Below are positions 43,710-54,100 of a DNA stretch of 64,000 bases, piece by piece. The notes beneath the pieces were generated by a model. It was not told where the DNA came from. It did no database searches and saw nothing but the letters and a program-made list of their open reading frames with translations. The stretch covers positions 1-64,000 of the forward strand of contig JABMPH010000504.1 in assembly GCA_013203805.1 (NCBI GenBank), written 5' to 3'. Each line of letters opens with the position of its first letter. The stretch's first letter is position 1. This stretch comes from Bacteroidota bacterium. GTDB taxonomy: Bacteria > Bacteroidota > Bacteroidia > Bacteroidales > F082. The position numbers and the translations under genes are program-made.

Positions 43710-46349
43710 ATGGTAGAGCTACATGCTGAGTTAAGAATACGAATTTTATTGATTTTTGTGTTATTATTATTTTCTGGGTCAATTATATTGTTTGGCCAAA
43801 ACAGAACTTATACGACAAACCGAATAATTGATACTCCTCCTACAATTGATGGAATTATTGATGAAGAAGTCTGGGATGAAGTCCCTTGGTCGGGTGACTT
43901 TACTCAACGCGAACCCTATGAGGGTGAACCTCCTTCTCAAAAAACAAACTTCAAAGTTATCTATGATAATAATAACTTGTATGTTGCAATTAGGGCTTTT
44001 GATACTGAACCTGATGAAATTGAACGCCGATTAACACGACGAGATAGCTTTGAAGGTGATTGGGTTGGTATTGGTATAGATAGTTATAATGATAAACTAA
44101 CCGGATTTACCTTTGCTGTAAATGCTGCGGGAGTTAAAGGAGATGCCATAATAACAAATGATGGTGATTTTGATATTACATGGGATCCTGTGTGGTATGT
44201 TAAAGTAAGTATCGATGATCATGGTTGGATTGCTGAGATGAAAATTCCCTACAACCAATTACGATTTGCTAAAATGGATTACCACGTTTGGGGGTTTGAA
44301 GTATTGCGTCAATTATTTCGAAAAGAAGAGCTTTCGCTGTGGCAGATGATACCTGTTGATGCAGCAGGATGGGTTAGCAGATGGGGTACATTAGAAGGAA
44401 TAAACAACATTAGTCCTAAAAAAGAAATAGAGATTATCCCCTATGGAATGATTAAATATGAATCCTTTGAAAAAGAGGACGGTAACCCATTTGCCACTGG
44501 TTCTAAATTTGGATATAATGCCGGTGTTGATGGAAAGGTTGCAATTACTAATGATCTTACATTAAATTTCACAGCAAATCCTGATTTTGGTCAGGTAGAA
44601 GCCGATCCTTCGGAAGTAAACTTAAGTGCGTTTGAATCCTTTTTTGAAGAGAAAAGACCCTTTTTTGTTGAAGGGAGTAGCATTTATAATTATCCATTAA
44701 CAGCTGGTGATGGACCATTTAGTAGTGATAATCTTTTTTATTCAAGGCGAATAGGTAGACAGCCTCATTATGAACCTGAGTTATTGGATGAAGAATATTC
44801 TGATTCTCCTGAGTTCACAACAATTCTAGGAGCAGTTAAACTTTCGGGGAAAACCGAAAATGGTTGGTCGATTGGTGTATTAGAGAGTTTAACAAGAGAA
44901 GAGAAAATTACTATCGATTTCAATGGGGAACAAAGGAAAGAGATTACTGAACCAACAACAAATTATTTCAACACTCGTATACAAAAGGATTTTAATAATG
45001 GGAATACTCAGGTTGGAGGAATGATTACGGCTACAAACAGATTTATTAACGATTCTACGTTAGAATTCTTGCCAACATCAGCATATACATCTGGCTTGGA
45101 TTTTACGAAATTTTGGGACGAAAAGTCATATTATTTAGCTACCAGAGCAATAGTGAGTGTTGTTAATGGAAGTACTGAAGCCATTACAGAAATTCAGGAA
45201 TCTCCACAACACTACTTTCAGCGTTCAGATTCCAAGCACTTAAAAGTTGACACAACTCTTACTAGTTTGAGCGGACATGGCGGTACAGTTGAGGGTGGTA
45301 AAATTGGTGGTGGACATTGGTCATTTGGTGGATGGACCACTTGGCGATCGCCGGGACTTGAGCTTAACGATATGGGGTATTTAAGAATTTCCGATTTTAT
45401 TAATCAAATAGCATGGGCAGGTTATCGAATTTGGGAACCGATTGGAATATTTAGAAGTGTAAATTTTAACGCTGCAGCTTGGTCAGGCTGGGATTTTGCA
45501 GGGTTGCATCTTTACAATGGAGGTAATATTAACGTTAACACTCAATTCACAAATTATTGGCGATTTGGAACCGGTATTAATCGTGAGGGATTTGATATTA
45601 ACCGGCATGAATTAAGAGGAGGGCCGGCATTAAGAGCCCCGGGAAGCTGGAATAGTTGGTTTAATATAGGTACCGATGATAGAAAGAAAATCAAATTGTC
45701 GTTGATGGCAAGCGGTAATTGGGGCGATGATCATTATCGCAAATCTAGTTACTTTAGTTTTGAGATAGAATATCGGCCATTGGATTTTATTCAATTGTCG
45801 GTGGAACCGTCATATAGTATGTCAAATAACTACATGATTTATGTTGAAACCATTGAATTTGAAAATGGTGATACTTATTTAGTTTCATCAATCGATAAAG
45901 AATTTGTAAGCATGGACATAAGAATAAATGTTGGCATTACTCCGGATTTGAGTATTCAGTTTTGGGGGCAACCATTCTTATTTTCAGGTGATTACTCAGG
46001 TTTTAAAAAGGTTGTTAATCCAATGGCAACTAACATCAAAGACCAATACCATACATATACTGCAGATGAAATTAGTATCAATAAAGAGGATGATATGTAC
46101 ACGGTTAATGATGGTACTGAATCCTTTAAGTTTGAAAACCCAGACTTTAGTTTTTATGAATTTAGATCTAACTTGGTAGTGAGATGGGAATATATACCTG
46201 GGTCTACGGCATATTTGGTTTGGTCGCAGGGACGAACAGGTGACCACCCCGATGGAAAGTTTAGCTTAGGGGATAATATTGACAGACTTTCATCGCTTAC
46301 AGCCCATAATGTTTTTCTTTTAAAACTATCTTATAGATTTAGTTTTTAA
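43710..46349 (+). CDS. DUF5916 outer-membrane protein with CBM9-like N-terminal domain
   Basis: 879 residues. A signal peptide (about 1-29, ending LFGQ) is followed by a CBM9-like sugar-binding domain: PTIDGIIDEEVWDEVPWSG, DNNNLYVAIRAFD, DWVGIGIDSYNDKLTGFTFA. The C-terminal two thirds are DUF5916, probably a beta-barrel, with EKRPFFVEGSSIYNYP, LFYSRRIGRQP and NFTANPDFGQVEADPSEVN as typical marks, ending in an aromatic residue (LKLSYRFSF). It probably sits in the outer membrane and binds glycans, but the family is not characterised enzymatically. Single gene with its own promoter region. Confidence 0.85.
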   Translation: MVELHAELRIRILLIFVLLLFSGSIILFGQNRTYTTNRIIDTPPTIDGIIDEEVWDEVPWSGDFTQREPYEGEPPSQKTNFKVIYDNNNLYVAIRAFDTEPDEIERRLTRRDSFEGDWVGIGIDSYNDKLTGFTFAVNAAGVKGDAIITNDGDFDITWDPVWYVKVSIDDHGWIAEMKIPYNQLRFAKMDYHVWGFEVLRQLFRKEELSLWQMIPVDAAGWVSRWGTLEGINNISPKKEIEIIPYGMIKYESFEKEDGNPFATGSKFGYNAGVDGKVAITNDLTLNFTANPDFGQVEADPSEVNLSAFESFFEEKRPFFVEGSSIYNYPLTAGDGPFSSDNLFYSRRIGRQPHYEPELLDEEYSDSPEFTTILGAVKLSGKTENGWSIGVLESLTREEKITIDFNGEQRKEITEPTTNYFNTRIQKDFNNGNTQVGGMITATNRFINDSTLEFLPTSAYTSGLDFTKFWDEKSYYLATRAIVSVVNGSTEAITEIQESPQHYFQRSDSKHLKVDTTLTSLSGHGGTVEGGKIGGGHWSFGGWTTWRSPGLELNDMGYLRISDFINQIAWAGYRIWEPIGIFRSVNFNAAAWSGWDFAGLHLYNGGNINVNTQFTNYWRFGTGINREGFDINRHELRGGPALRAPGSWNSWFNIGTDDRKKIKLSLMASGNWGDDHYRKSSYFSFEIEYRPLDFIQLSVEPSYSMSNNYMIYVETIEFENGDTYLVSSIDKEFVSMDIRINVGITPDLSIQFWGQPFLFSGDYSGFKKVVNPMATNIKDQYHTYTADEISINKEDDMYTVNDGTESFKFENPDFSFYEFRSNLVVRWEYIPGSTAYLVWSQGRTGDHPDGKFSLGDNIDRLSSLTAHNVFLLKLSYRFSF

Positions 46350-46441
46350 TATTGTTCAATCAGCATATTAAGCAATTAATTCTTATTTAGAATCATTATA
46401 ATATTCTCATCTAAAAATGATACTCTTTCTAACCGAATGAT

Positions 46442-46449
46442 TATTTTTG
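46442..46449 (+). promoter_or_regulatory. Possible -7 promoter element of lpdA
   Basis: TATTTTTG matches TAnnTTTG, 28 bases before the ATG at 46478. No -33 TTTG found at the proper spacing. Confidence 0.4.
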
Positions 46450-46477
46450 CAAATAATATTTCTTTAACAAATTCAAT

Positions 46478-47866
46478 ATGAAATACGATATTATCATTAT
46501 AGGGAGTGGCCCCGGAGGTTATGTGGCTGCAATTAGAGCGTCACAATTTGGGAAAAAAGTTGCAATTGTTGAAAAGGCGGAGCTAGGAGGCATTTGCCTT
46601 AACTGGGGATGTATTCCAACAAAATCATTGCTGAAAAGTGCGCAAGTGCTTAACTATGCAAGGCATGCAGCTGATTATGGTGTGAAAATTGATGGTGAAG
46701 TTAATCCTGATCTTGCCGAAATGGTAAAACGTAGCCGTGGCGTTGCTGAGGGTATGAGCAAAGGAGTTCAGTTTTTATTGAAGAAGAATAAAGTTGATGT
46801 AATAAATGGATTTGGTAAAGTTATACCAGGTAAAAAAGTAGAGGTTTCTACCGATGGCAAAACTGAAATCTACGATGCAGATGCCATTATTATTGCCACA
46901 GGAGCTCGCTCGCGTGAACTTCCAAATCTTCCACAAGATGGAAAGAAAATCATCGGTTATCGTGAAGCTTTGGTTCTTGAAAAAATGCCTAAAAGCATGG
47001 TAGTCGTTGGTTCTGGGGCCATAGGATCGGAGTTTGCATATTTTTTTAATAGCCTGGGTGTTGAAGTCACTCTTGTTGAATTTATGCCTAATGTTGTGCC
47101 TTTGGAAGACGAGGAAGTTTCTAAAGCATTAGCCCGGTCTTTCAAAAAGGCCAAAATGAAAGTGATGCTTGATTCATCTGTTGAAACAGTTGACACAACA
47201 GGTAATATCTGCAAAGTTAGCATAAAGACGAAAAAAGGTATTGTTGAAGTAGATGCTGATATCGTGCTTTCTGCCGTTGGGATAGCAACAAATATTGAAG
47301 GAATCGGATTAGAAGAGGTAGGTATTGAAACTGAAAAAGGCAAAGTTCTGGTAAATGATTACTATCAAACAAATGTACCCGGGTACTATGCAATTGGAGA
47401 TATTGTGCATGGTCCGGCTTTGGCACATGTTGCATCACACGAGGGTATAACTTGCGTTGAAAAAATTTCAGGTATGGATGTTGAACCTATTGATTATGGT
47501 AATATTCCTGCATGTACATATACAAGTCCTGAGGTTGCATCTGTTGGAATGACTGACGTTCAGGCTAAGGAAGCTGGATATGATATTAAAGTTGGTAAAT
47601 TTCCATTTACTGCATCAGGTAAAGCAAGCGCTGCCGGTAAAAAGGATGGTTTTGTCAAAGTTGTTTTCGATGCTAAATATGGTGAGTGGTTAGGTTGCCA
47701 GATGATAGGTGAAAATGTTACTGAAATGATAGCAGAGGTTGTTGTAGCACGTAAACTGGAAACAACCGGACATGAAATTATTAAATCAGTTCATCCTCAT
47801 CCTACAATGTCGGAGGCAGTTATGGAAGCTGTTGCTGCTGCTTATGGTGAGGTGATTCATATTTAA
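46478..47866 (+). CDS. lpdA: Dihydrolipoyl dehydrogenase (E3)
   Basis: 462 residues. It oxidises dihydrolipoamide with NAD+ through FAD and a redox disulfide in the glycine cleavage or 2-oxoacid dehydrogenase complexes. The FAD site is IIIGSGPGGYVAAIRA, the disulfide is Cys40-Cys45 in GGICLNWGCIPTKS, the NAD site is MVVVGSGAIGSEFAYFFNS, the second FAD motif is YYAIGDIVHGPALAHVASHE and the active His-Glu is VHPHPTMSEAVMEAV at the end. Length is typical. gcvP elsewhere in the window may be one client pathway. The ene-reductase gene follows 21 bases after the stop. Confidence 0.97.
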   Translation: MKYDIIIIGSGPGGYVAAIRASQFGKKVAIVEKAELGGICLNWGCIPTKSLLKSAQVLNYARHAADYGVKIDGEVNPDLAEMVKRSRGVAEGMSKGVQFLLKKNKVDVINGFGKVIPGKKVEVSTDGKTEIYDADAIIIATGARSRELPNLPQDGKKIIGYREALVLEKMPKSMVVVGSGAIGSEFAYFFNSLGVEVTLVEFMPNVVPLEDEEVSKALARSFKKAKMKVMLDSSVETVDTTGNICKVSIKTKKGIVEVDADIVLSAVGIATNIEGIGLEEVGIETEKGKVLVNDYYQTNVPGYYAIGDIVHGPALAHVASHEGITCVEKISGMDVEPIDYGNIPACTYTSPEVASVGMTDVQAKEAGYDIKVGKFPFTASGKASAAGKKDGFVKVVFDAKYGEWLGCQMIGENVTEMIAEVVVARKLETTGHEIIKSVHPHPTMSEAVMEAVAAAYGEVIHI

Positions 47867-47887
47867 TTGTTGATAATTCAGTGTAAA

Positions 47888-48982
47888 ATGTCAAATAACT
47901 TATTTGATAAATTTAAACTCGGGGATATTATTCTGAGAAACAGAATTGTAATGGCTCCACTTACAAGGAGTCGTGCAAATAATCCCGAACATAAACCAAC
48001 CGAACTGATAGCTGAATATTACAGACAAAGGGCATCCATAGGTCTGATAATCAGTGAAGGATCACAGGTTAGTCCCATGGGAGTTGGTTATGTTAATACA
48101 CCTGGAATATACTCTGATGAACAGGTTGAAGGATGGAAACTGGTTACGGAGGCTGTTCATAATGAGGGTGGTAAAATATTTATTCAGCTTTGGCATGTTG
48201 GAAGACTTACTCATCCATATTTTTTGAACGGAGAACTGCCATTGGCACCATCGGCCATAAATCCCAATCACCCGATAAGGACACCTGAGGGTGAGAAACG
48301 GTCGGTAACGCCAAAGGAAATGACGAAGGAGGATATTAAAATGGTTATTAATGAATTTGCTGTTGGAGCTACCAATGCTGTTAAAGCTGGTCTTGACGGA
48401 GTTGAAATTCATTCCTCAAATGGATATCTACTTCATCAGTTTTTTGCCCCTTGCTCAAATACTCGTACCGACAAATATGGAGGTTCCATTGAAAACAGAG
48501 TTAGAATTATGTTTGAGCTACTTGATGAAATGAAAAAGTATATCCCTGAAAACAGGATAGGAGTGAGGCTAAATCCATCATCACATAATTACCATGGCCT
48601 AACCATTGATGAGGAAACATTGCCAACCTTTGATTATTTAATTAATAAATTGAATGATTATGAGCTGGCTTATCTACACTTAAGTGAACCATTCACAGAT
48701 GTAACAAATGTACCTTTTGCAGAGCCAAATATTGCCAAGCGGTACAGAAAGATATACAAGGGCAATTTGATGATTAACAAAGGATTTACTCTTGAATCGG
48801 GTAATGAAATCATCAAAAATGGTGGGGCTGATTTAGTTGCCTTCGGTACTCCAACTATTGCTAATCCTGATTTGGTTTATCGAATGAAGAATGATATTCC
48901 TTTAGCAGTTGCCGACAAAAAGAAATATTATTCAATCGGAGGGGCTGGTTATACAGATTACCCATCTTTTGAAGAAATATAA
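47888..48982 (+). CDS. Old yellow enzyme-type ene-reductase
   Basis: 364 residues from ATG at 47888; a TTG 21 bases upstream is open but less likely. FMN-dependent TIM barrel of the NemA/OYE family that reduces activated C=C bonds or nitro compounds with NAD(P)H. Motifs are LGDIILRNRIVMAPLTRSRA, LIISEGSQVSPMGVGY, IFIQLWHVGRLTHP, the substrate-binding GVEIHSSNGYLLHQFFAPCS and SIENRVRIM, and NKGFTLESGNEIIKNGGADL with VAFGTPTIANPDL. Cytoplasmic. Probably co-transcribed with lpdA. Physiological substrate unknown. Confidence 0.92.
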   Translation: MSNNLFDKFKLGDIILRNRIVMAPLTRSRANNPEHKPTELIAEYYRQRASIGLIISEGSQVSPMGVGYVNTPGIYSDEQVEGWKLVTEAVHNEGGKIFIQLWHVGRLTHPYFLNGELPLAPSAINPNHPIRTPEGEKRSVTPKEMTKEDIKMVINEFAVGATNAVKAGLDGVEIHSSNGYLLHQFFAPCSNTRTDKYGGSIENRVRIMFELLDEMKKYIPENRIGVRLNPSSHNYHGLTIDEETLPTFDYLINKLNDYELAYLHLSEPFTDVTNVPFAEPNIAKRYRKIYKGNLMINKGFTLESGNEIIKNGGADLVAFGTPTIANPDLVYRMKNDIPLAVADKKKYYSIGGAGYTDYPSFEEI

Positions 48983-49180
48983 TTTCATATAAGGATGTAA
49001 TGGAAACCTCATATGGCAATAGTTTTAATTTCTCACAAAGCCGCAATTACGATTATATCGTAACGCAAATGGTTTTTACCTTCTAGAAAGTCTTCCAACG
49101 CCGGACAGTGCGATGGAGTGACTTGTGCGTATATTTAAAAAAAAAAGTGACATTGTGATAAGGTGACAATGGCTCATAAT

Positions 49181-51067
49181 TCAATTCACAATAATCTTTC
49201 TATTAAAACTCCACTTTCCATTAAACACCTTCACCACATAAATTCCACTATTCCAGCCACTAACATCAATTGTTGTATTCTTATTTATAACTTTTACTGA
49301 ATATACTTTTGAACCAACTGAGTTATAGACTTCAATGTTGTATGATTGTTGGGTGCTATTTTCCAGCTCCACAAACAAAGTACTTGTTGCAGGATTAGGA
49401 TACACACGCAAATTGCTATTACTCTTGTTTTCTTCAGTACCAAGGCACATATAGGTTTGTATAATCAGGCTATCGCTCCATTCACTTTCTCCACAATCGT
49501 TGGATGAGCGAACTTTTATGGTTGCCGGACCTTCGTATATTGGGTTCCAATGTATTTGTGTTGTAAGGTTGTCTTGTATTAATGTTCCTGCTGTTTCAGG
49601 TTGAAGTTCCCACTCGTAATACCATGCACCATTTGTAAAAGATGTTGAGTAGGTAGTAATGCTATCAGTATTAACACAAAGATAATCTTTACCTATTGGC
49701 TTTTGTGGTATTGAAGGCTGGAATTGGGAGCAGTCTTTGATGTTTATTACCCAGGCATCTTTTTTGTATTGACCCCCAGGATTAATTATACACTCCACAT
49801 CACCATGCAATGTTCCTGTTTCGCATGTTATTGCATAGTTGTAATTATTAATTTGGGTAGCACCGTGTAATGGTAGTGATTCTCTGCCTCCACTTCCAAT
49901 GCATTGCTGCCATTGTAATAAACCGGTACTATCTATATTAACAATCCATATATCAGCAAATCCATTTTCGCTATGATTACCGACTACATCTCCATCATTT
50001 GAAGCTGTATATCCGATTATTGTCAAACCATTGTTCGAAGTTTTAAAAACCGAAGCGGCAGCATCAAGATCAGTGCCGCCTAAGCATATTTGCCACAATA
50101 AGTTGCCATTAGTATTGATTTTAAATAACCATATATCATATATTATTTGGCCAGCAATTCCATGAAATCCACTAACATCCTGGTCGTTCGAATTTGTGAG
50201 AGCCAATAACGCATACCCATCATCTAATTCAACAATTCCTGTTCCTGTTTCAGAGTAACTGCCACCATAACAATTTTGAAATAAAATTTCTCCGTTAATG
50301 TCAATTTCAACAACCCAAACATCGGTATCCATTTCTGACTCATCTTTTTGACAATCGATCATTCCTCCTTTTTCATAAAACGATCCGGTAAACATGTATG
50401 TGCCTTGAGAAGTAGCAATCATACTATTAATTCGGTTCATTGAATGGTTGCCGTACGACTTTTCCCATATCATATTTCCGTCGGAGTCTATCCTGAAAAG
50501 CCATACATCACGAACTCCGTAAAAAGTACTTATATCACCACCATCAGTTGTTACCATTGATCCCACTATCAATCCGCCATCAGTTGTTAGTGTAGCATCT
50601 TGAAAGTCATCCAATGAATAACTTCCATAACATCTTTCCCAAATTATATGTCCAATAGAATCAATTTTTACTACCCAAACCTCATAACTACTATGGTTAT
50701 TTGACTGAACATCTCCATCATCAGAATTTGTTCCTCCAATTAAATAGTATTCATTATTTGGTAATTCGATTATTTTATAGAAACCCTCACCGCCACTACC
50801 TCCATAACAATTTTCCCAGATAATATTACCAATTGAGTCCAGACTAACGATCCAAGGATCAGCTCCACCATGAAAATTAGAAATTCCAGGATATTCTTTA
50901 CTGATAGTTTGACTAACCAATACTCCATACTTAGTTTTACTTATACAACCAGGGCGATCATCCTCATCTGTTCCCAGGCATGCTTGCCAAACAATATCCA
51001 TTTGTTGTGCATATAAAAAAGAAGTTAAAATGACCAAGATCAGTATTAGTGAATATTTTAATTTCAT
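49181..51067 (-). CDS. T9SS protein with seven tandem propeller-like repeats
   Basis: 628 residues from ATG at 51065-51067 (signal MKLKYSLILILVILTSFLYA); 12 open codons upstream are not signal-like. The body contains seven units of about 55-60 residues with the core W-x-x-C-x-G: IVWQACLG, IIWENCYGG, IIWERCYGS, MIWEKSYGN, ILFQNCYGG, LLWQICLGG, LQWQQCIGS, each joined to a strand like DIWLFKINTNGN. Seven repeats suggest a seven-bladed beta-propeller. An Ig-like region (CSQFQPSIPQ to CGESEWSDSLI) and a T9SS type A tail (LRVYPNPATSTLFVE, SGIYVVKVFNG) follow. Expected at the cell surface. Its start lies 52 bases after the end of the 1382-residue gene on the same strand, so they may be co-transcribed. 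Confidence 0.88.
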   Translation of the reverse strand: MKLKYSLILILVILTSFLYAQQMDIVWQACLGTDEDDRPGCISKTKYGVLVSQTISKEYPGISNFHGGADPWIVSLDSIGNIIWENCYGGSGGEGFYKIIELPNNEYYLIGGTNSDDGDVQSNNHSSYEVWVVKIDSIGHIIWERCYGSYSLDDFQDATLTTDGGLIVGSMVTTDGGDISTFYGVRDVWLFRIDSDGNMIWEKSYGNHSMNRINSMIATSQGTYMFTGSFYEKGGMIDCQKDESEMDTDVWVVEIDINGEILFQNCYGGSYSETGTGIVELDDGYALLALTNSNDQDVSGFHGIAGQIIYDIWLFKINTNGNLLWQICLGGTDLDAAASVFKTSNNGLTIIGYTASNDGDVVGNHSENGFADIWIVNIDSTGLLQWQQCIGSGGRESLPLHGATQINNYNYAITCETGTLHGDVECIINPGGQYKKDAWVINIKDCSQFQPSIPQKPIGKDYLCVNTDSITTYSTSFTNGAWYYEWELQPETAGTLIQDNLTTQIHWNPIYEGPATIKVRSSNDCGESEWSDSLIIQTYMCLGTEENKSNSNLRVYPNPATSTLFVELENSTQQSYNIEVYNSVGSKVYSVKVINKNTTIDVSGWNSGIYVVKVFNGKWSFNRKIIVN

Positions 51068-51118
51068 AAAAAAAGCTTTAAACGGATTGGGTAAATTACC
51101 CAACCCGTTTGTTTAAAT

Positions 51119-54100
51119 CTAATGATTAATAATCATTTTATTAGTACTTGAGTATCCATTTGTTGAAAGTGTTATAATATATACACCATTGGGTATATTT
51201 CTTGTATCCCACAACTTCACACCTTCATTTCCTGAAACGGAAAGTGCTTCTAATATACTACCCCTAATATCAGTAATGGTAATTTTTCCACCTACAGAAT
51301 TGTGAGGTAGCTGATACTTAAATTCTGTCCAGTCCTTTGCTGGGTTAGGTATAGCCTCAATTGTACAAATCATTAGTTGATTGTAACCGGAGATGTTTAT
51401 GTCTGATGATTTCATTGTGTTTGAGTCGCTAACATAGAGGCAGTTACAATAACTGTCATCATAAGCAAACTCAAGAATATTTCGAGCATACGACCTTGCC
51501 TCTTTGGTCGATGAATCAGCTAACCATATTAAATCAGCAATTTCTAAACTATCAAGTTGATAAATACTTCTATTTTCACTTTTAAGTTTAATATTTAGAT
51601 TGACCATATAGCTATAATCATTTAAAGCATCTAGTTGATCTCCTTGTAGTTCATAGAGTCCAGGTAACATATTAAGCAAAGTTAACGCATTCGATGTATC
51701 ACCTTCTGATAAATATGAATTAATTATTTGCTTATCTGAGCCCATTATACCAATGTTATCCAGCCAGTTACGGTAATCAACCTTGTCAACAATAGTATCA
51801 GACAATATGCTTCGGATAATATCCTGCGCTGCTTTTAATCTCTCCGAGCCATAATATGCCATATCCTGAACAAGTACCGTTTTATATGTACTGCCTGTTG
51901 AAAGATCGCGTAGTATGGATATCATATAATCAGGTAAGGGGTCTTCTTTATTTTCCAGATAGTTAAGTAACTCTTCTTTCTTCATCTCATCAGGGTTTGC
52001 TGCCATAATATCAAAGATTGCTGATTCAGGGAAGACATCTGTTCGGTCAGCAACTTCTTTTAATACTTCTTCGGAAAGATGAGGAGAATCTCCTAACAAT
52101 TGTGAACGCAATACCCACATGTCGTCAGGTACAGCTGTTTGTATATCAAGTAATTCAGAGGTTGTGCTACCACCATCCTCTAAATTATCATACAGCATTT
52201 TTACGTTTTCATAATCTGAAAGATTTAGCGCATATTCTGTTTCTATTTGTTGGCGCTTTACTGAACTAAATTTGATATCTCCACCTTCTCCATAATGAGA
52301 AAGACAGTCATTAGACTGTTCAATATCTATCTGAAAGTGGTCCGGGTGGTAACGAAAAACATGTTCGGGGAATTGATCGGGACAGTTTGTTTCATTACAA
52401 TAGTACCAGTTAATATCTCTGTACCCCTCTTGTCGAAAACTCCAATTGATTTCAGGGAAAATAATTTCAGAAAAAGTATTACCACTTGCCCTTACGTTAT
52501 TATCTCCATGGTAAGAGTGAATCATTGCTTCTATTGGCTCAACATCAGTTACAATAAAATCCACATTATTTTGGCTATTTGTATTACATTCATATTTTAA
52601 ACCTAGGGCTTCATTCCAAGTATTTGCTCTATTAGTTCCATAGGCATAATTGCCATAACTTAGATTTTGGAAATCATTGTTATATATAAAATCTACATAG
52701 ACAGGGCATTCGAATGCTCTAATACCAGTGTAATAACCGGTTTGTCCTCCTGTGAATTTGGAGAATTGGTTTTCTTCAATAGCAAAACCTACGGAGCTGT
52801 GTATATCAATGCCATAACCCATTGAGTAACCGCAGGATGTGTCTATATAGTTATAGCCTACTTCAAAATTACTGTTAATTATAATTACATTATTAACAGC
52901 ACTAATATACGCTCCAATACTATTATTAATAAACTCAGCATTATCCACCATAATTGTATTTGTACTGCTTATATCATTAAGGACATTAATTCCTTTGTAA
53001 AGGTTGTTAAACTCACAGTGGTAGTCAACTCCTGCATAACTATAATCTAATAATTTGTAGCCGGCATTAAATGAATTAATACCTGTACCCCTGTTTGGCC
53101 ATGAGGTATTATAATTACTAAAAGTACAGCCTCTGAAGTTTATGCCTGCTACATTATCGAGTTTTATTTGTTCCGCCATATACTGGTTAAATAAATATAA
53201 ATCGTTTATTTCAAAGCTACAACTAATAAATTCACACCTGTAAGGTAATTTTATTTCGGGTGCAACTGAGTTGAAATTTTGATAGGGCATAAAATTTATT
53301 GATGTAATGTTATTTTCGAATGTACTATTTGATGCAAGAACTATACCTCCCACAGAACCTACATTTTGAGGGTTGTTATTTGTAACTGCCAACACTGCAT
53401 TCTTAATTAGTGAACTATTTTCAACAACCAGTTTGCCCTGGTAAACCAAACCATTTGCATATTGTAATTGGGAAGCAATTTTAATCCCCCTTACTTCAAT
53501 ACCATGCCATGGATCGTTGCATGCTGCATGGTGTGTTAAAGTGGTGCTGTTAAGTATTAATTCCCCACCATTTACACCGGGAATTCCATCCCCAATATTT
53601 TCCATAGTTCCTGCTTCAATAATAATCTTTGCATCGGGGCCCATTAGAATTGTAGAATTGTTAAAAGTAATTTTTACTCCTTTGGGTATAGTAAAACCTT
53701 TTGCAAATGACAAAATAACATTATTAAATGGATCTTCTTGCTGAAATGTAAAGTGTTCCTTATAGGTATAGTCGTCAAAGTCAACACCAATTAAAAAACT
53801 ACCTATAAATTCATTATCATAACTATCGGTTATTATATAATCATATGTTCCTTCGCCAAGATTATTTGCGTAAAAATATCCATCATCATCCCATGAGAAA
53901 ATAATGGATGGGTCACTGGTACATTCTATTGTATATGGATCGTTAGGAGCTTCGAATGGCGCACCACCACTTACATATATTATTACACTTCCATCAGTAT
54001 CACCCGGGCAGGTAACATCTTCTGGGAATGCTTCTGCTTCAAGGGGTACCCAAGTGTTTGAGTTTTCGGGGAGTATGTAGTAGTTTTTGTTTTCAAATTC

